Shown: positions 17,657 through 25,677 of the stretch, piece by piece
How positions within the stretch are numbered: the first letter of the stretch is position 1
Layout: every line of letters starts with the position of its first letter
DNA from: Streptomyces sp. NRRL S-350
GTDB taxonomy: Bacteria; Actinomycetota; Actinomycetes; Streptomycetales; Streptomycetaceae
Direction of reading: 5' to 3'
Length of the DNA stretch: 64,000 nt
NCBI RefSeq assembly: GCF_000719705.1
Contig: NZ_JOHO01000019.1
Location: 55,899-119,898, forward strand
Notes under the pieces: model-generated
Told to the model about the DNA's origin: nothing
Database searches by the model: none
What the model saw: only the letters and a program-made list of their open reading frames with translations
Translations under genes and position numbers: made by a program

Positions 17657-18595
17657 GTGACCATCGACGACCTCCGCGTCTTCGCCGCGGTCTGCCGGGC
17701 CGGCTCGCTCAGCGCCGTCGCCCGCGACCTCCGCTGCACCCAGTCCGCAGTCAGCCAGCACGTGAAGCGCCTCGAACGGGAACTCGGCCTCTCCCTGATC
17801 GAGCGACACCCGCGCGGGGTGGTCCCCACCAGCGCGGGCCGTCTGCTCCAGGCCGCCGTCTCCACCGGTCTCGGCAGCATCGACCACGCGCTGCACCGGA
17901 TCGCGGAACTCGCGCGCGGTGAGGGCGGATCCGTCCGGATCACCACCGGTGCCACCAGCATCCGGCACTTCATGTCCGCGGCCGTGGTGGCGTTCCGGCG
18001 GCGGTTCCCGCACGTCAGCCTGGAGTTCCAAACGGAGGTCTCCAGCCGCAGCTGCCTGGAGGCGCTCACCGCCGGCCGGGTCGATCTCGCCTGGATCACC
18101 CTCGGCACACCGGTCCGCGGCATCGACCAGCGGCCGGTCGTCGACCTGCCGTGGGTGCTGGCCGTCGCCGCGGGCGACCCGCTCGCCACCCGGGCCCGCA
18201 CCGCGCCCGTCAAGCCCGCCGACCTGCAGGACGCCCGGCTCATCGGGCTGCCGCAGAACTCGGTCGCCCGGTCCCAACTCGACTCCTGGCTCGGCAAGTC
18301 GGGCATCCGCCCGGTCTTCGACACCAGCGTCGCGGACTGGGACACCGCGATCCTGCTCGCCGAACTCGGCCTCGGCCACGCCGTCGTCCCGGCCCTCCCG
18401 CAGTGGCAGGGCCCCGGCCACCCGGACCTGCGGCTCCTGCCCCTGCCCGACCTGCCCGCCCTCACCGCCGGCTGGGCCGTCCGCGACTGGGACAACCTCG
18501 GCCCCCTCGCCCGCGCCTTCGCCGACACCGTGGCCGCCCACTGCGCCGCGCCCGCCCCGTCCCCGCCGGCCGATCACCGGCCCCAGGAGGAGTGA
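17657..18595 (+). CDS. LysR family transcriptional regulator
   Basis: A 312-residue regulator. The N-terminal winged HTH (TIDDLRVFAAVCRAGSLSAV, then CTQSAVSQHVKRLERELG) is complete, followed by an effector domain (GSVRITTGATSIRHFMSAAV and LAELGLGHAVVPALP). GTG at 17657 fits the usual LysR N-terminus; the open frame back to 17525 adds residues not found in the family. It is divergent from the SRPBCC gene. Ligand and targets are unknown. The C-terminus is Pro-rich. Confidence 0.9.
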   Translation: MTIDDLRVFAAVCRAGSLSAVARDLRCTQSAVSQHVKRLERELGLSLIERHPRGVVPTSAGRLLQAAVSTGLGSIDHALHRIAELARGEGGSVRITTGATSIRHFMSAAVVAFRRRFPHVSLEFQTEVSSRSCLEALTAGRVDLAWITLGTPVRGIDQRPVVDLPWVLAVAAGDPLATRARTAPVKPADLQDARLIGLPQNSVARSQLDSWLGKSGIRPVFDTSVADWDTAILLAELGLGHAVVPALPQWQGPGHPDLRLLPLPDLPALTAGWAVRDWDNLGPLARAFADTVAAHCAAPAPSPPADHRPQEE

Positions 18596-18696
18596 CTGCG
18601 CCCGGTCCCGTCGAAGCCCCGGCGGACGCACCACACGCCGAGTCCGTGGCCCAGCCGCGGCTGCCGACGGGTCACCGGCGCCCACAGCTCGCTCGC

Positions 18697-18745
18697 CTCC
18701 ACCGGTTCCTCGACTCCACCGGTTCCTCGGCTCCACCGGCTCGAC
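18697..18745. repeat. 17-bp tandem repeat
   Basis: Two near-identical 17-bp units (CTCCACCGGTTCCTCGA, 18697-18713 and 18714-18730) and a partial third lie between the convergent LysR and WYL genes. No gene is seen between 18596 and 18816. Confidence 0.6.
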
Positions 18746-18816
18746 GGCCGATCGGAAACGGACGCGGCGGTGATACGCCCCGGCCGGGGCCACCAGGGGT
18801 CGGCGAAGGCGACGTC

Positions 18817-19860
18817 CTACTCCCCCGGCTCCGCGTCCACCGCCCCCGCATCCCCCTCCAGCGACTCCCCCGCCCCCGCGTCCGACTCCCCCGGCTCCCC
18901 CGACTCCGCCGCCCTGCCGAAGCGGTCGCTCCAGTCCGCCAGCAGCGCGCGCAGCCCGGGCGGCCCGACCACCTGGAAGTCGGCGCCCAGGGAGCCCAGC
19001 GCCATGGCGGGCCAGTCGAGGGAGTCGGCGGTCATGAGGAGCCGGCAGCGCCCGGTGGCGACGGGCTCGACGGTGCCCCAGCGGCCGACCCGTTCCCTGA
19101 CGTAGTCGGCCGGTGCCTCGACCAGGGCCTCCACCCGGTGCGGGCGGGGCACGCCGTGGAGGCCCGCACGGACGAACTCGGCGGCATCGGCGGCCGGCAG
19201 GGGGCGCGGCGCGAAGCGTGCACCGCTGCCGGTCGGCGCGGTCAGCCGGTCGAGGCGGAAGCTGCGCCAGTCGGCCCGGTCGAGGTCGTAGGCGACCAGG
19301 TACCAGCGACGGTTCAGGCAGACCAGCCGGTGCGGTTCGACCTGCCGGTCTGTCCCCCTGCCGTCGGCGGCGGTGTACGAGAAGCGGATCCGTTCGCCGT
19401 CCCGGCAGGCGAGCGCCACCACCGTGAGGGCGTCCGGGTCGACGCCCGCGCCCGCCGGGGTGCCCCAGTCGGCCGGGACGGTCATCGCCCGCAGTGCCTC
19501 GACCCGGCGGCGCAGCCGGGCCGGCATCACCTGGGCCACCTTCGCCAACACCCGGACCGAGGCCTCGGCGACGCCTTCCACCGGGCTCTCCGCCGCGGCC
19601 TGCAGGCCGAGTGCCAGGGCCACGGCCTCCTCGTCGTCGATGGTCAGGGGTGGCAGCGCCGCGCCCGCTGCCAGTTGGTAGCCGCCGTCGACACCGCGCT
19701 GCGCCTCCACGGGGTAGCCGAGTTCGCGGAGCCGGTCGACGTCGCGGCGCAGGGTGCGGACGGAGACTCCGAGCCGGTCGGCCAGTTCCCCGCCGGGCCA
19801 GTAGCGGTGGGTCTGGAGGAGGGACAGCAGGCGCAGCGTGCGGGAGCTGGTGTTGGCCAT
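18817..19860 (-). CDS. HTH/WYL-domain transcriptional regulator (YafY/DeoR type)
   Basis: A 347-residue regulator. An N-terminal HTH (SSRTLRLLSLLQTHRYWPGG, then LGVSVRTLRRDVDRLRELGY) is followed by a WYL domain (CLNRRWYLVAYDLDRADWRSFRLDRL) and a C-terminal WCX-like domain. WYL domains sense ligands, often nucleotide-like. The last 30 residues are an acidic Gly/Glu/Ser repeat tail (ESGEPGESDAGAGESLEGDA) not needed for the fold. The GGAGG sequence abuts the ATG at 19860 closely, so a slightly later start is possible. Divergent from the DinB gene, a frequent pairing in actinomycetes. Confidence 0.88.
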   Translation of the reverse strand: MANTSSRTLRLLSLLQTHRYWPGGELADRLGVSVRTLRRDVDRLRELGYPVEAQRGVDGGYQLAAGAALPPLTIDDEEAVALALGLQAAAESPVEGVAEASVRVLAKVAQVMPARLRRRVEALRAMTVPADWGTPAGAGVDPDALTVVALACRDGERIRFSYTAADGRGTDRQVEPHRLVCLNRRWYLVAYDLDRADWRSFRLDRLTAPTGSGARFAPRPLPAADAAEFVRAGLHGVPRPHRVEALVEAPADYVRERVGRWGTVEPVATGRCRLLMTADSLDWPAMALGSLGADFQVVGPPGLRALLADWSDRFGRAAESGEPGESDAGAGESLEGDAGAVDAEPGE

Positions 19861-19960
19861 GCCTCCGATTCTCGCCGGAATTCAGGACGGAAAGTGGCCG
19901 CTATGGTCCGTAGCGTGGTTCTTGTCCGAGGGAGCAGGAACCGAACGGAAGGCCAGAGCC

Positions 19961-20539
19961 ATGACCACGACCGCCACCACCGCCACCACCCCCTCCACCA
20001 CTGCCACCACCGCCACCGCCGCCACCGCCGCGACCGGTGAGCGCGCCGACCTCCTGGCCGCGTTGGGCCAGCAGCGGCACTTCCTGCGCTTCACCACCCG
20101 CGACCTCACCGACGAGCAGGCCGGCCTGCGGACCACCGCGAGCGCGCTGTGCCTGGGCGGCCTGATCAAGCACGTGACCACGGTCGAGCGGAGCTGGGCC
20201 GACTTCATCGTGGCCGGCCCGACCGCGATGCCCGACTTCACCAACTGGACCGAGGCCGATGTCGCCCGCCGCGCGGACGACTTCCGGATGCTGCCCGGCG
20301 AGACGCTGGCCGGCCTGCTGGCCGCGTACGAGGAGGTGGCGCAGCGGACGGACGAGCTGGTGGCAGCCCTCCCCGACCTGGACGCCACCCAGCCGCTGCC
20401 GAAGGCCCCCTGGTTCGAGCAGGATGCCGAGTGGTCGGCCCGCCGGGTGCTGCTGCACGTCCTCGCCGAGACCGCCCAGCACGCGGGCCACGCCGACATC
20501 ATCCGCGAGTCGCTGGACGGCGCGAAGAGCATGGGCTGA
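19961..20539 (+). CDS. DinB family protein with Thr/Ala repeat N-terminus
   Basis: A 192-residue four-helix-bundle protein of the DinB/DUF664 type: KHVTTVERSWADF carries the first metal-ligand histidine and LAETAQHAGHADIIRESL the C-terminal pair. Members include mycothiol- and bacillithiol-dependent transferases; the substrate here is unknown. Residues 2-25 are a simple Thr/Ala/Ser run encoded by ACC and GCC triplets, absent from most relatives. ATG at 19961 follows GGAAGG. It is divergent from the WYL regulator, which probably controls it. Confidence 0.85.
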   Translation: MTTTATTATTPSTTATTATAATAATGERADLLAALGQQRHFLRFTTRDLTDEQAGLRTTASALCLGGLIKHVTTVERSWADFIVAGPTAMPDFTNWTEADVARRADDFRMLPGETLAGLLAAYEEVAQRTDELVAALPDLDATQPLPKAPWFEQDAEWSARRVLLHVLAETAQHAGHADIIRESLDGAKSMG

Positions 20540-20637
20540 GCCCGTCGGCGGTGGGGCCTGAGCCCGTCGGCGGTGGGGCCGCCGGGCAACCCCCGGGGCC
20601 CCACCGCCGCATCCCTCCGCCGCCCACCACCCCGCCC

Positions 20638-20862
20638 TCAGACCCGTCCGACGAGCGTGAACCCGGCCCCGCCGACCGCGCCGCGGACGGCGGCCTCCTC
20701 CAGGGGCTGCGCGGAGGCGACGGTGACCCGCCCGCTCGGTGCGTCGGCGACGACGTCGATGACTCCCGGCAGGGCGGCGATCCCGGCGCTGACCGTCCTC
20801 TCGCAGTGGCCGCAGCTCATCCCGTCGACGGTGAACACGGCGGATACGACGGTGGTGGACAT
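20638..20862 (-). CDS. Heavy-metal-associated (CopZ-like) copper chaperone
   Basis: A 74-residue HMA domain with the metal site GMSCGHCE close to the N-terminus (Cys-x-x-Cys), followed by the ferredoxin-like beta-alpha-beta pattern to LVGRV. Such proteins carry Cu(I) to a P-type ATPase or to a copper repressor. Normally copA is adjacent; it is not in this window. ATG at 20862 is preceded by GGAGGCACCCTC, which decides the start over the longer open frame to 21270. Confidence 0.9.
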   Translation of the reverse strand: MSTTVVSAVFTVDGMSCGHCERTVSAGIAALPGVIDVVADAPSGRVTVASAQPLEEAAVRGAVGGAGFTLVGRV

Positions 20863-21168
20863 GAGGGTGCCTCCATGGGCGTTCCGGTGGATGGGCCGAC
20901 CGCGGATCGGCCCGCGGTCGGCTCGACCCACGACACCGGATTCCGGCGGCCGGTCCCAGGGACACGCCGTACGGGTGACACCATCGAGCGGTTCCGGGAA
21001 CCGGGCGCACCCCGTGTCCGACAGGGGGCGGCGAACGTGACGTCCGCCACTTGTCCGAACCGTGGCTCCGCCTCCTTCCGTCCTCCAGGTGCAGACCCCG
21101 TCGCGTGGCCGGCCCCGGCCGGGCCCGGCCGCCCCGACCGCCGACCCCGCACTGGAGCCGTACCGCAA

Positions 21169-21368
21169 TGTCCATCCTGGCCCCGCCCCACGCCCGACCG
21201 GACACCACCGCCTTCCTCCCGCCCCAAGCCGCGCCGCCCACCGGGCCCACCCCGCCCAGCGGGCCCACACCGCACAGCGACTCCGGCCTGCGCCGCGACT
21301 CGGCGCGCCCCACCGGATCCGCGCGCCCCACCGGCCGCGCCCGCCTCACGGCTGCGAGCACCCGTTGA
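21169..21368 (+). other. Leader ORF overlapping the DUF3152 gene; possible displaced N-terminus
   Basis: ATG at 21169 (GGAG 10 bp upstream) opens a 66-residue Pro/Thr/Arg-rich frame (MSILAPPHARPDTTAFLPPQ and onward) with high third-position GC that ends at TGA 21366-21368. That stop overlaps the TTG at 21365 in the DUF3152 frame. It could be the disordered cytoplasmic N-terminus of the DUF3152 protein, separated by a one-base frame shift, or a translationally coupled leader peptide. Confidence 0.45.
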
Positions 21369-22069
21369 GGGCGCTCACCCGGTTCCGTCCCCGCAGGCGC
21401 CTGCACGGCGTTCTCGCGCTGGCGGCCGTCGCGGCCCTGACGGCCGGTCTGCTGTGGTGGCAGCCGTGGAGCGGGCGGGGCCACGGGTCGGCCCCGCTCG
21501 CCTTCACCACGGCGCCCGGCGGCTCAGCCCGGTTCGGCACCGGCGAGCACCTGTACCGCTACAAGGTGCGGGTGGAGAACGGGATCGCGGAGAGCCCGGA
21601 GCAGTTCGCCGCCGAGGTGGACGCGATCCTGGGCGACGTGCGGCACGGCTGGGCCGCCGACGGTACGGCCGCCTTCCAGCGGGTGCCCGCCGACCCGGTC
21701 GACTTCACCGTCTACCTGGCCACCCCCCGCTCCACCGACCGGATCTGCGGCCAGTACGGGCTGGACACCGGCGGCTGGGTGAACTGCGGCGTCACCCACC
21801 AGGTCGTCATCAACCTCAAGCGCTGGACCGAGCTGTCCGAGTTCTACCAGGGCCGGCCCGAGCTGTACCACGCGCTGGCGGTCAACCACGAGGTCGGCCA
21901 CATCCTCGGCAACGGCCACGTCGACTGCCCGGGCCCGGGCGCCCCGGCGCCGGTGATGATGCAGCAGATCAAGGGCCTGCACGGCTGCGTGCCCAACGGC
22001 TGGCCCTACTCGGACACCGGCGCCCTGCTCACCGGCCCGCCCGTGCAGGCCCCCACCAACGCGCCGTGA
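21365..22069 (+). CDS. DUF3152 zinc metallopeptidase-like membrane-anchored protein
   Basis: From TTG at 21365 this is a 234-residue protein: basic start (RALTRFRPRRRL), one membrane anchor (HGVLALAAVAALTAGLLWW), then an extracellular domain with YRYKVRVENGI, CGQYGLDTGGWVNCG and the metal motif NHEVGHILGNGHVDC, a full HExxHxxGxxH. PVMMQQIKGLHGC after it may form the Met-turn. This matches the DUF3152 family of actinobacteria, predicted metzincin-like peptidases of unknown substrate. No ribosome site precedes the TTG; see the overlapping leader ORF for the alternative N-terminus. Confidence 0.85.
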   Translation: MRALTRFRPRRRLHGVLALAAVAALTAGLLWWQPWSGRGHGSAPLAFTTAPGGSARFGTGEHLYRYKVRVENGIAESPEQFAAEVDAILGDVRHGWAADGTAAFQRVPADPVDFTVYLATPRSTDRICGQYGLDTGGWVNCGVTHQVVINLKRWTELSEFYQGRPELYHALAVNHEVGHILGNGHVDCPGPGAPAPVMMQQIKGLHGCVPNGWPYSDTGALLTGPPVQAPTNAP

Positions 22070-22211
22070 TCCGGGGCGCGGGTCCGCGGTCTCCCACCCG
22101 GTAGCGGACCGCCCTCCCGAAACGCGGATAATCCTGGTCGGACCGGACGCCGCCCGCACCGCGCGCCCGGTCCCGATCATGTCCGTACGCGGTGCCGGTG
22201 GAGGAGGAACG

Positions 22212-23150
22212 TTGAACGGTGTGCCCGGCGGGGAGAGCCTGGACTGGCCGGTGCTGCTGGAGGCCGCGGAAGCAGCCGCCCGGGCGACCACGGGCCGGGG
22301 GAAGGTCGCGGACTACATCCCGGCGCTGGCCACCGCCGATCCGGAGGCGTTCGGCATGGCCGTCGCCACCGTCGACGGCGAGCTGTACGGCGTCGGGGAC
22401 TGGGAGCAGCCGTTCTCCATCCAGAGCGTGTCCAAGCTGTTCTCCCTGGCGCTCGCGGTCGCGTACGGCGGCGACGCGCTCTGGCGGGGCGTGGGTCGGG
22501 AGCCGTCCGGCAACCCGTTCAACTCCCTCGTGCAGTTGGAGACGGAGCACGGCATCCCGCGCAATCCGTTCATCAATGCGGGCGCCCTGGTGGTCACCGA
22601 CCGCCTGCAGACGCTGACCGGTGACGCCTCCGGCGCGGTGCGGGAGTTCCTGCGCCGCGAGTCCGGCAACCCCGGCCTCGACACCGACCCGGTGGTCGCC
22701 GCCTCCGAGGCCGAACACGGCCACCGCAACGCCGCCCTGGCGCACTTCATCGCCAGCCACGGCAATCTGGAGAACCCGGTCGAGACCGTCCTGGAGCACT
22801 ACTACGCCCACTGCGCGCTCACGGCCGGCTGCCGGGACCTGGTCCTGGCCGGTTCCTTCCTCGCCCGCTACGGCGTGCGCGCGGACGGCACCCGCCTGGT
22901 GTCGCGCAGCGAGGCGAAGCGCCTCAACGCCGTCATGCTCACCTGCGGCACCTACGACGCCGCGGGCGAGTTCGCCTTCCGGGTCGGCCTGCCGGGCAAG
23001 AGCGGCGTCGGCGGCGGCATCCTCGCCATACTCCCCGGTCGCGCCGCCGTCTGCGCCTGGGGCCCGCGCCTCGACCAGGCGGGCAACTCCGTCGCGGCGG
23101 TCACCGCCCTGGACACCCTGACCACGCTCTCCGGCTGCTCCGTCTTCTGA
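22212..23150 (+). CDS. glsA: Glutaminase (serine-dependent, beta-lactamase fold)
   Basis: A 312-residue enzyme converting L-glutamine to glutamate and ammonia. The active site FSIQSVSKLFSLALA holds the SxxK catalytic pair; NPFNSLVQLE, NPFINAGALVV and GVGGGILAILPGR are conserved glutaminase blocks. TTG at 22212 is chosen because GGAGGAGGAAC stands immediately before it; ATG at 22179 is an alternative. Cytoplasmic, length normal. It is convergent with glmS and 2.5 kb from the asparagine synthase, so three glutamine-using or -forming enzymes are neighbours. Confidence 0.95.
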   Translation: MNGVPGGESLDWPVLLEAAEAAARATTGRGKVADYIPALATADPEAFGMAVATVDGELYGVGDWEQPFSIQSVSKLFSLALAVAYGGDALWRGVGREPSGNPFNSLVQLETEHGIPRNPFINAGALVVTDRLQTLTGDASGAVREFLRRESGNPGLDTDPVVAASEAEHGHRNAALAHFIASHGNLENPVETVLEHYYAHCALTAGCRDLVLAGSFLARYGVRADGTRLVSRSEAKRLNAVMLTCGTYDAAGEFAFRVGLPGKSGVGGGILAILPGRAAVCAWGPRLDQAGNSVAAVTALDTLTTLSGCSVF

Positions 23151-23172
23151 GCAGCCCGCACCACCCACGCCC

Positions 23173-23260
23173 GAGCACCCGGGCGCACGAGCAGAGCACC
23201 CGGGCCCACGGGCACCCGGGCCCGCGAGCAGACCACCCGGGCCCGCGACCACCCGCCCCC
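23173..23260. repeat. Degenerate tandem repeats (ACCCGGGCCC core)
   Basis: Four to five irregular units of 16-21 bp, each containing CACCCGGGCSCRC, follow the glutaminase stop. Units alternate between short and long forms with GAGCA spacers. Probably replication slippage in non-coding DNA. Confidence 0.6.
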
Positions 23261-23270
23261 TCAAGCGCCG

Positions 23271-23303
23271 GGGCCCCGGTCGTCCGCACGACGACCGGGG
23301 CCC
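23271..23303. terminator. Bidirectional terminator between glsA and glmS
   Basis: GGGCCCCGGTCGTC (23271-23284) pairs perfectly with GACGACCGGGGCCC (23290-23303) around a 5-base loop. It sits between convergent genes. Confidence 0.85.
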
Positions 23304-23324
23304 GCTGCCTCGCCGCGCCGACGG

Positions 23325-25151
23325 CTACTCCACCGTCACGCTCTTCGCCAGGTTGCGCGGCTTGTCCACGTCCCGCTTCAGGGCGACGGCCGCGTGGTAG
23401 GCCAGCAGCTGCAACGGGATGTTGAGCAGCAGCGGGTCCAGCTCGGGCTCGCTCTTGGGCACCAGGATGCAGTGGTCCGCGAGGTGTTCCTCCGGGCGGC
23501 GGTGCGCGACGGCGAGGACGCGGCCGTGGCGGGCCTTGATCTGGTCGAGGGAGGTGAGGTTCTTGTCGAGCAGTTCGTCGTCGGGGACGAGCGCCACGGT
23601 GGGCAGTTCGGGGCTGATCAGGGCCAGCGGGCCGTGCTTGAGCTCGCTCGCCGGGTAGGCCTCGGCGTGGATGTAGGAGATCTCCTTGAGCTTCTGCGCG
23701 CCTTCGCGGGCGACGGGGTAGCCGCGCACCCGGCCGATGAACATCATGCCCGTCGACTCGGCGTACTCGGCGGCGATCGCGGCGATCGCCTCGCTCTGGT
23801 CCAGCACCTCGCGGATCTGGTCGGGCAGGGCCTGCAGGGCGGAGACGATCCGGCGACCGTCGGCGGGCGACAGGTCGTGGATCCGGCCGAAGTGGAGGGC
23901 GAGCAGGGCGAAGGCGACCACGGTGGAGGTGAAGGCCTTGGTGGAGGCGACCGAGACCTCCGGCCCGGCGTGCAGGTAGATGCCGCCGTCGCACTCGCGG
24001 GCGATGGCGCTGCCCACGGTGTTGACGACGCCGAGCACCCGGCCGCCCTTGCGCTTGATCTCCTGGACGGCGGCCAGCGTGTCGTAGGTCTCGCCGGACT
24101 GGCTGACCGCGACGTACAGGGTGTCCGCCTCGATGACGGGGTTGCGGTAGCGGAACTCCGAGGCGGGCTCGCTGTGCGCGGGGATCCGGGACAGTTCCTC
24201 GATCAGCTGCGCGCCCATCTCGCCCGCGTAGTAGGCGGATCCGCAGCCGAGGATCTTGACCCGGCGGATCTCGCGCAGCTCCCGTGCGTCCAGGTTGAGG
24301 CCGCCGAGGTGGGCGGTGGCGAAGCGCTCGTCGAGCCGGCCGCTCAGGGTGCGCTCGACCGAGCCGGGCTGCTCGTGGATCTCCTTGAGCAGGAAGTGCT
24401 CGTAGTCGCCGGTGTCGTAGGAGTCGACCTCCCAGTCCACGGTGGACGGCTGACGGTGCGTGGTGCGGGCGTCCGCGGTGAAGGTGCGGAAGCCGTCGGC
24501 CCGGACGGTGGCCAGCTCGCCGTCCTCCAGGTGGACGACCTGGCGGGTGTAGCGGACCAGCGCGGAGACGTCCGAGGCGGCGAACATCTCCTTCTCGCCG
24601 ATGCCCAGCACGATCGGGCTGCCGTTGCGGGCGACCACGATCCGGTCCGGCTGCTCGGCGTCGAGCACCGCGATGCCGTACGTGCCGACCACCTTGCCGA
24701 GCGCGGCCCGGACGGCGTCCTCCAGTTCGACGCCCTCGGTGACGTGCGCGGCGATCAGGTGCGCGAGCACCTCGGTGTCGGTCTCGGAGCGGAAGACGGC
24801 GCCGTCGGCGGTGAGCTTGGCACGCAGTTCGTCGGCGTTCTCGATGATGCCGTTGTGGACGACGGCGATCCGGTCGGCGTTGTCCAGGTGGGGGTGGGCG
24901 TTGGCGTCGCTGGGGACCCCGTGGGTGGCCCAGCGGGTGTGCCCGATGCCGGTGGTGCCCTTGAACCGGGCCGGTACGGCGGCGGCCAGGTCGGCGACCC
25001 GGCCCTTCACCTTGCGGAGCTTGATGCCGCCGCCGCGTCCGGTGACGGCGACACCGGCCGAGTCGTAGCCGCGGTACTCCAGCCGGGCCAGTCCCTCCAG
25101 CAGGAAGGGGGTCGCGTCCTTGGGGCCGATGTAGGCCACGATTCCGCACAT
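23325..25151 (-). CDS. glmS: Glutamine--fructose-6-phosphate aminotransferase (isomerizing)
   Basis: A 608-residue enzyme making glucosamine-6-phosphate from fructose-6-phosphate and glutamine, the first step toward UDP-GlcNAc for the cell wall. MCGIVAYIG provides the N-terminal nucleophile Cys2 of the class II glutamine amidotransferase domain; EYRGYDSAG follows. Two SIS sugar-isomerase domains occupy about 290-600 (SQSGETYDTLAA, STKAFTST), and the C-terminus KPRNLAKSVTVE is the family's. ATG at 25151 follows GAGGAGTCC. No glmS ribozyme-like leader is seen, as expected for actinobacteria. Confidence 0.97.
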   Translation of the reverse strand: MCGIVAYIGPKDATPFLLEGLARLEYRGYDSAGVAVTGRGGGIKLRKVKGRVADLAAAVPARFKGTTGIGHTRWATHGVPSDANAHPHLDNADRIAVVHNGIIENADELRAKLTADGAVFRSETDTEVLAHLIAAHVTEGVELEDAVRAALGKVVGTYGIAVLDAEQPDRIVVARNGSPIVLGIGEKEMFAASDVSALVRYTRQVVHLEDGELATVRADGFRTFTADARTTHRQPSTVDWEVDSYDTGDYEHFLLKEIHEQPGSVERTLSGRLDERFATAHLGGLNLDARELREIRRVKILGCGSAYYAGEMGAQLIEELSRIPAHSEPASEFRYRNPVIEADTLYVAVSQSGETYDTLAAVQEIKRKGGRVLGVVNTVGSAIARECDGGIYLHAGPEVSVASTKAFTSTVVAFALLALHFGRIHDLSPADGRRIVSALQALPDQIREVLDQSEAIAAIAAEYAESTGMMFIGRVRGYPVAREGAQKLKEISYIHAEAYPASELKHGPLALISPELPTVALVPDDELLDKNLTSLDQIKARHGRVLAVAHRRPEEHLADHCILVPKSEPELDPLLLNIPLQLLAYHAAVALKRDVDKPRNLAKSVTVE

Positions 25152-25189
25152 GCGTGGACTCCTCGTTGGTAGTGACGGGGCGGCGGCGC

Positions 25190-25465
25190 TCAGCCGTAGA
25201 CGATCCGGCGCAGCTGGCGGGCCGAGAGTTCCGGCGCGGCGACGCGGCGCTGCGGGAGCTCCTCGGCGAGCCGCGCGAAGATCCGTTCGTTGGTCAGACC
25301 TCGTGCCTGCAGCTCGGTGTGGCGGCGGCGCACGTACTCCTCGGTGTTCTCGGAGAAGTACGCCAGCACCTCCGCCACGACCCGCGCCGCCTCCCGGGGC
25401 CCGAGCGGGCTGGTCCGGGTGAGGTGGGCGAGGAGGTCTTCGTGAGGGTGGGGTGAGCTCGGCAC
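25190..25465 (-). CDS. Small conserved actinobacterial protein of unknown function
   Basis: A 91-residue soluble protein (GPREAARVVAEVLAYFSENT, then EYVRRRHTELQARGLTNE and a C-terminal SARQLRRIVYG). I recall similar proteins in Streptomyces, but no function. It is 38 bp upstream of glmS on the same strand and may be cotranscribed with it. GTG at 25465 has no Shine-Dalgarno sequence; a promoter whose -10 box lies 8 bp before it suggests a leaderless message. Predicted all-helical. Confidence 0.7.
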   Translation of the reverse strand: MPSSPHPHEDLLAHLTRTSPLGPREAARVVAEVLAYFSENTEEYVRRRHTELQARGLTNERIFARLAEELPQRRVAAPELSARQLRRIVYG

Positions 25466-25473
25466 GAGTGAGG

Positions 25474-25503
25474 AGCCTAGGTGGGGCGGACCGCCGGAAC
25501 CAA
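25474..25503 (-). promoter_or_regulatory. Predicted promoter giving a leaderless transcript
   Basis: On the minus strand TTGGTT (25503-25498) is separated by 18 bp from TAGGCT (25479-25474), which is 8 bp before the GTG at 25465. Transcription would start at or next to the start codon. This may drive the small gene and glmS. Confidence 0.45.
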
Positions 25504-25608
25504 AGTTCCTGCCCGAAATCGGGCAGACTTTACGACTTTCAGCTCAGCTTCCCGCAGAAACCGCGCTCGGCGGCCCTCCGATCCCCCCTGCCGTCTTCAC
25601 TCCGACCC

Positions 25609-25652
25609 TTGTAGCGGCATCGGCTCCACACGTAGCGTGATCCCCTGATCAC
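25609..25652 (+). promoter_or_regulatory. Predicted asnB promoter with palindrome at the start site
   Basis: TTGTAG (25609-25614) and TAGCGT (25633-25638) are 18 bp apart. A palindrome GTGATC-CCCT-GATCAC covers 25637-25652, where the transcript would start, so a bound regulator could block initiation. Which regulator is unknown. Confidence 0.4.
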
Positions 25653-25677
25653 GAAGCGGAAGACCGGAGGCGTGCTG

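Noticed and set aside
20880..21364. Possible extra gene between the CopZ-like and DUF3152 genes on the minus strand
   Set aside because: The frames up to 21484 are Arg/Gly-rich with no ribosome site or motif; only the leader ORF on the plus strand has coding-like composition.
23173..23260. Repeats after glutaminase considered as a CRISPR array
   Set aside because: Units are only 16-21 bp, degenerate and lack unique spacers; no cas genes are present.
23304..25189. glmS ribozyme or other riboswitch around glmS
   Set aside because: The 38-bp gap upstream of glmS is too short for the ribozyme, and its conserved core is not seen.
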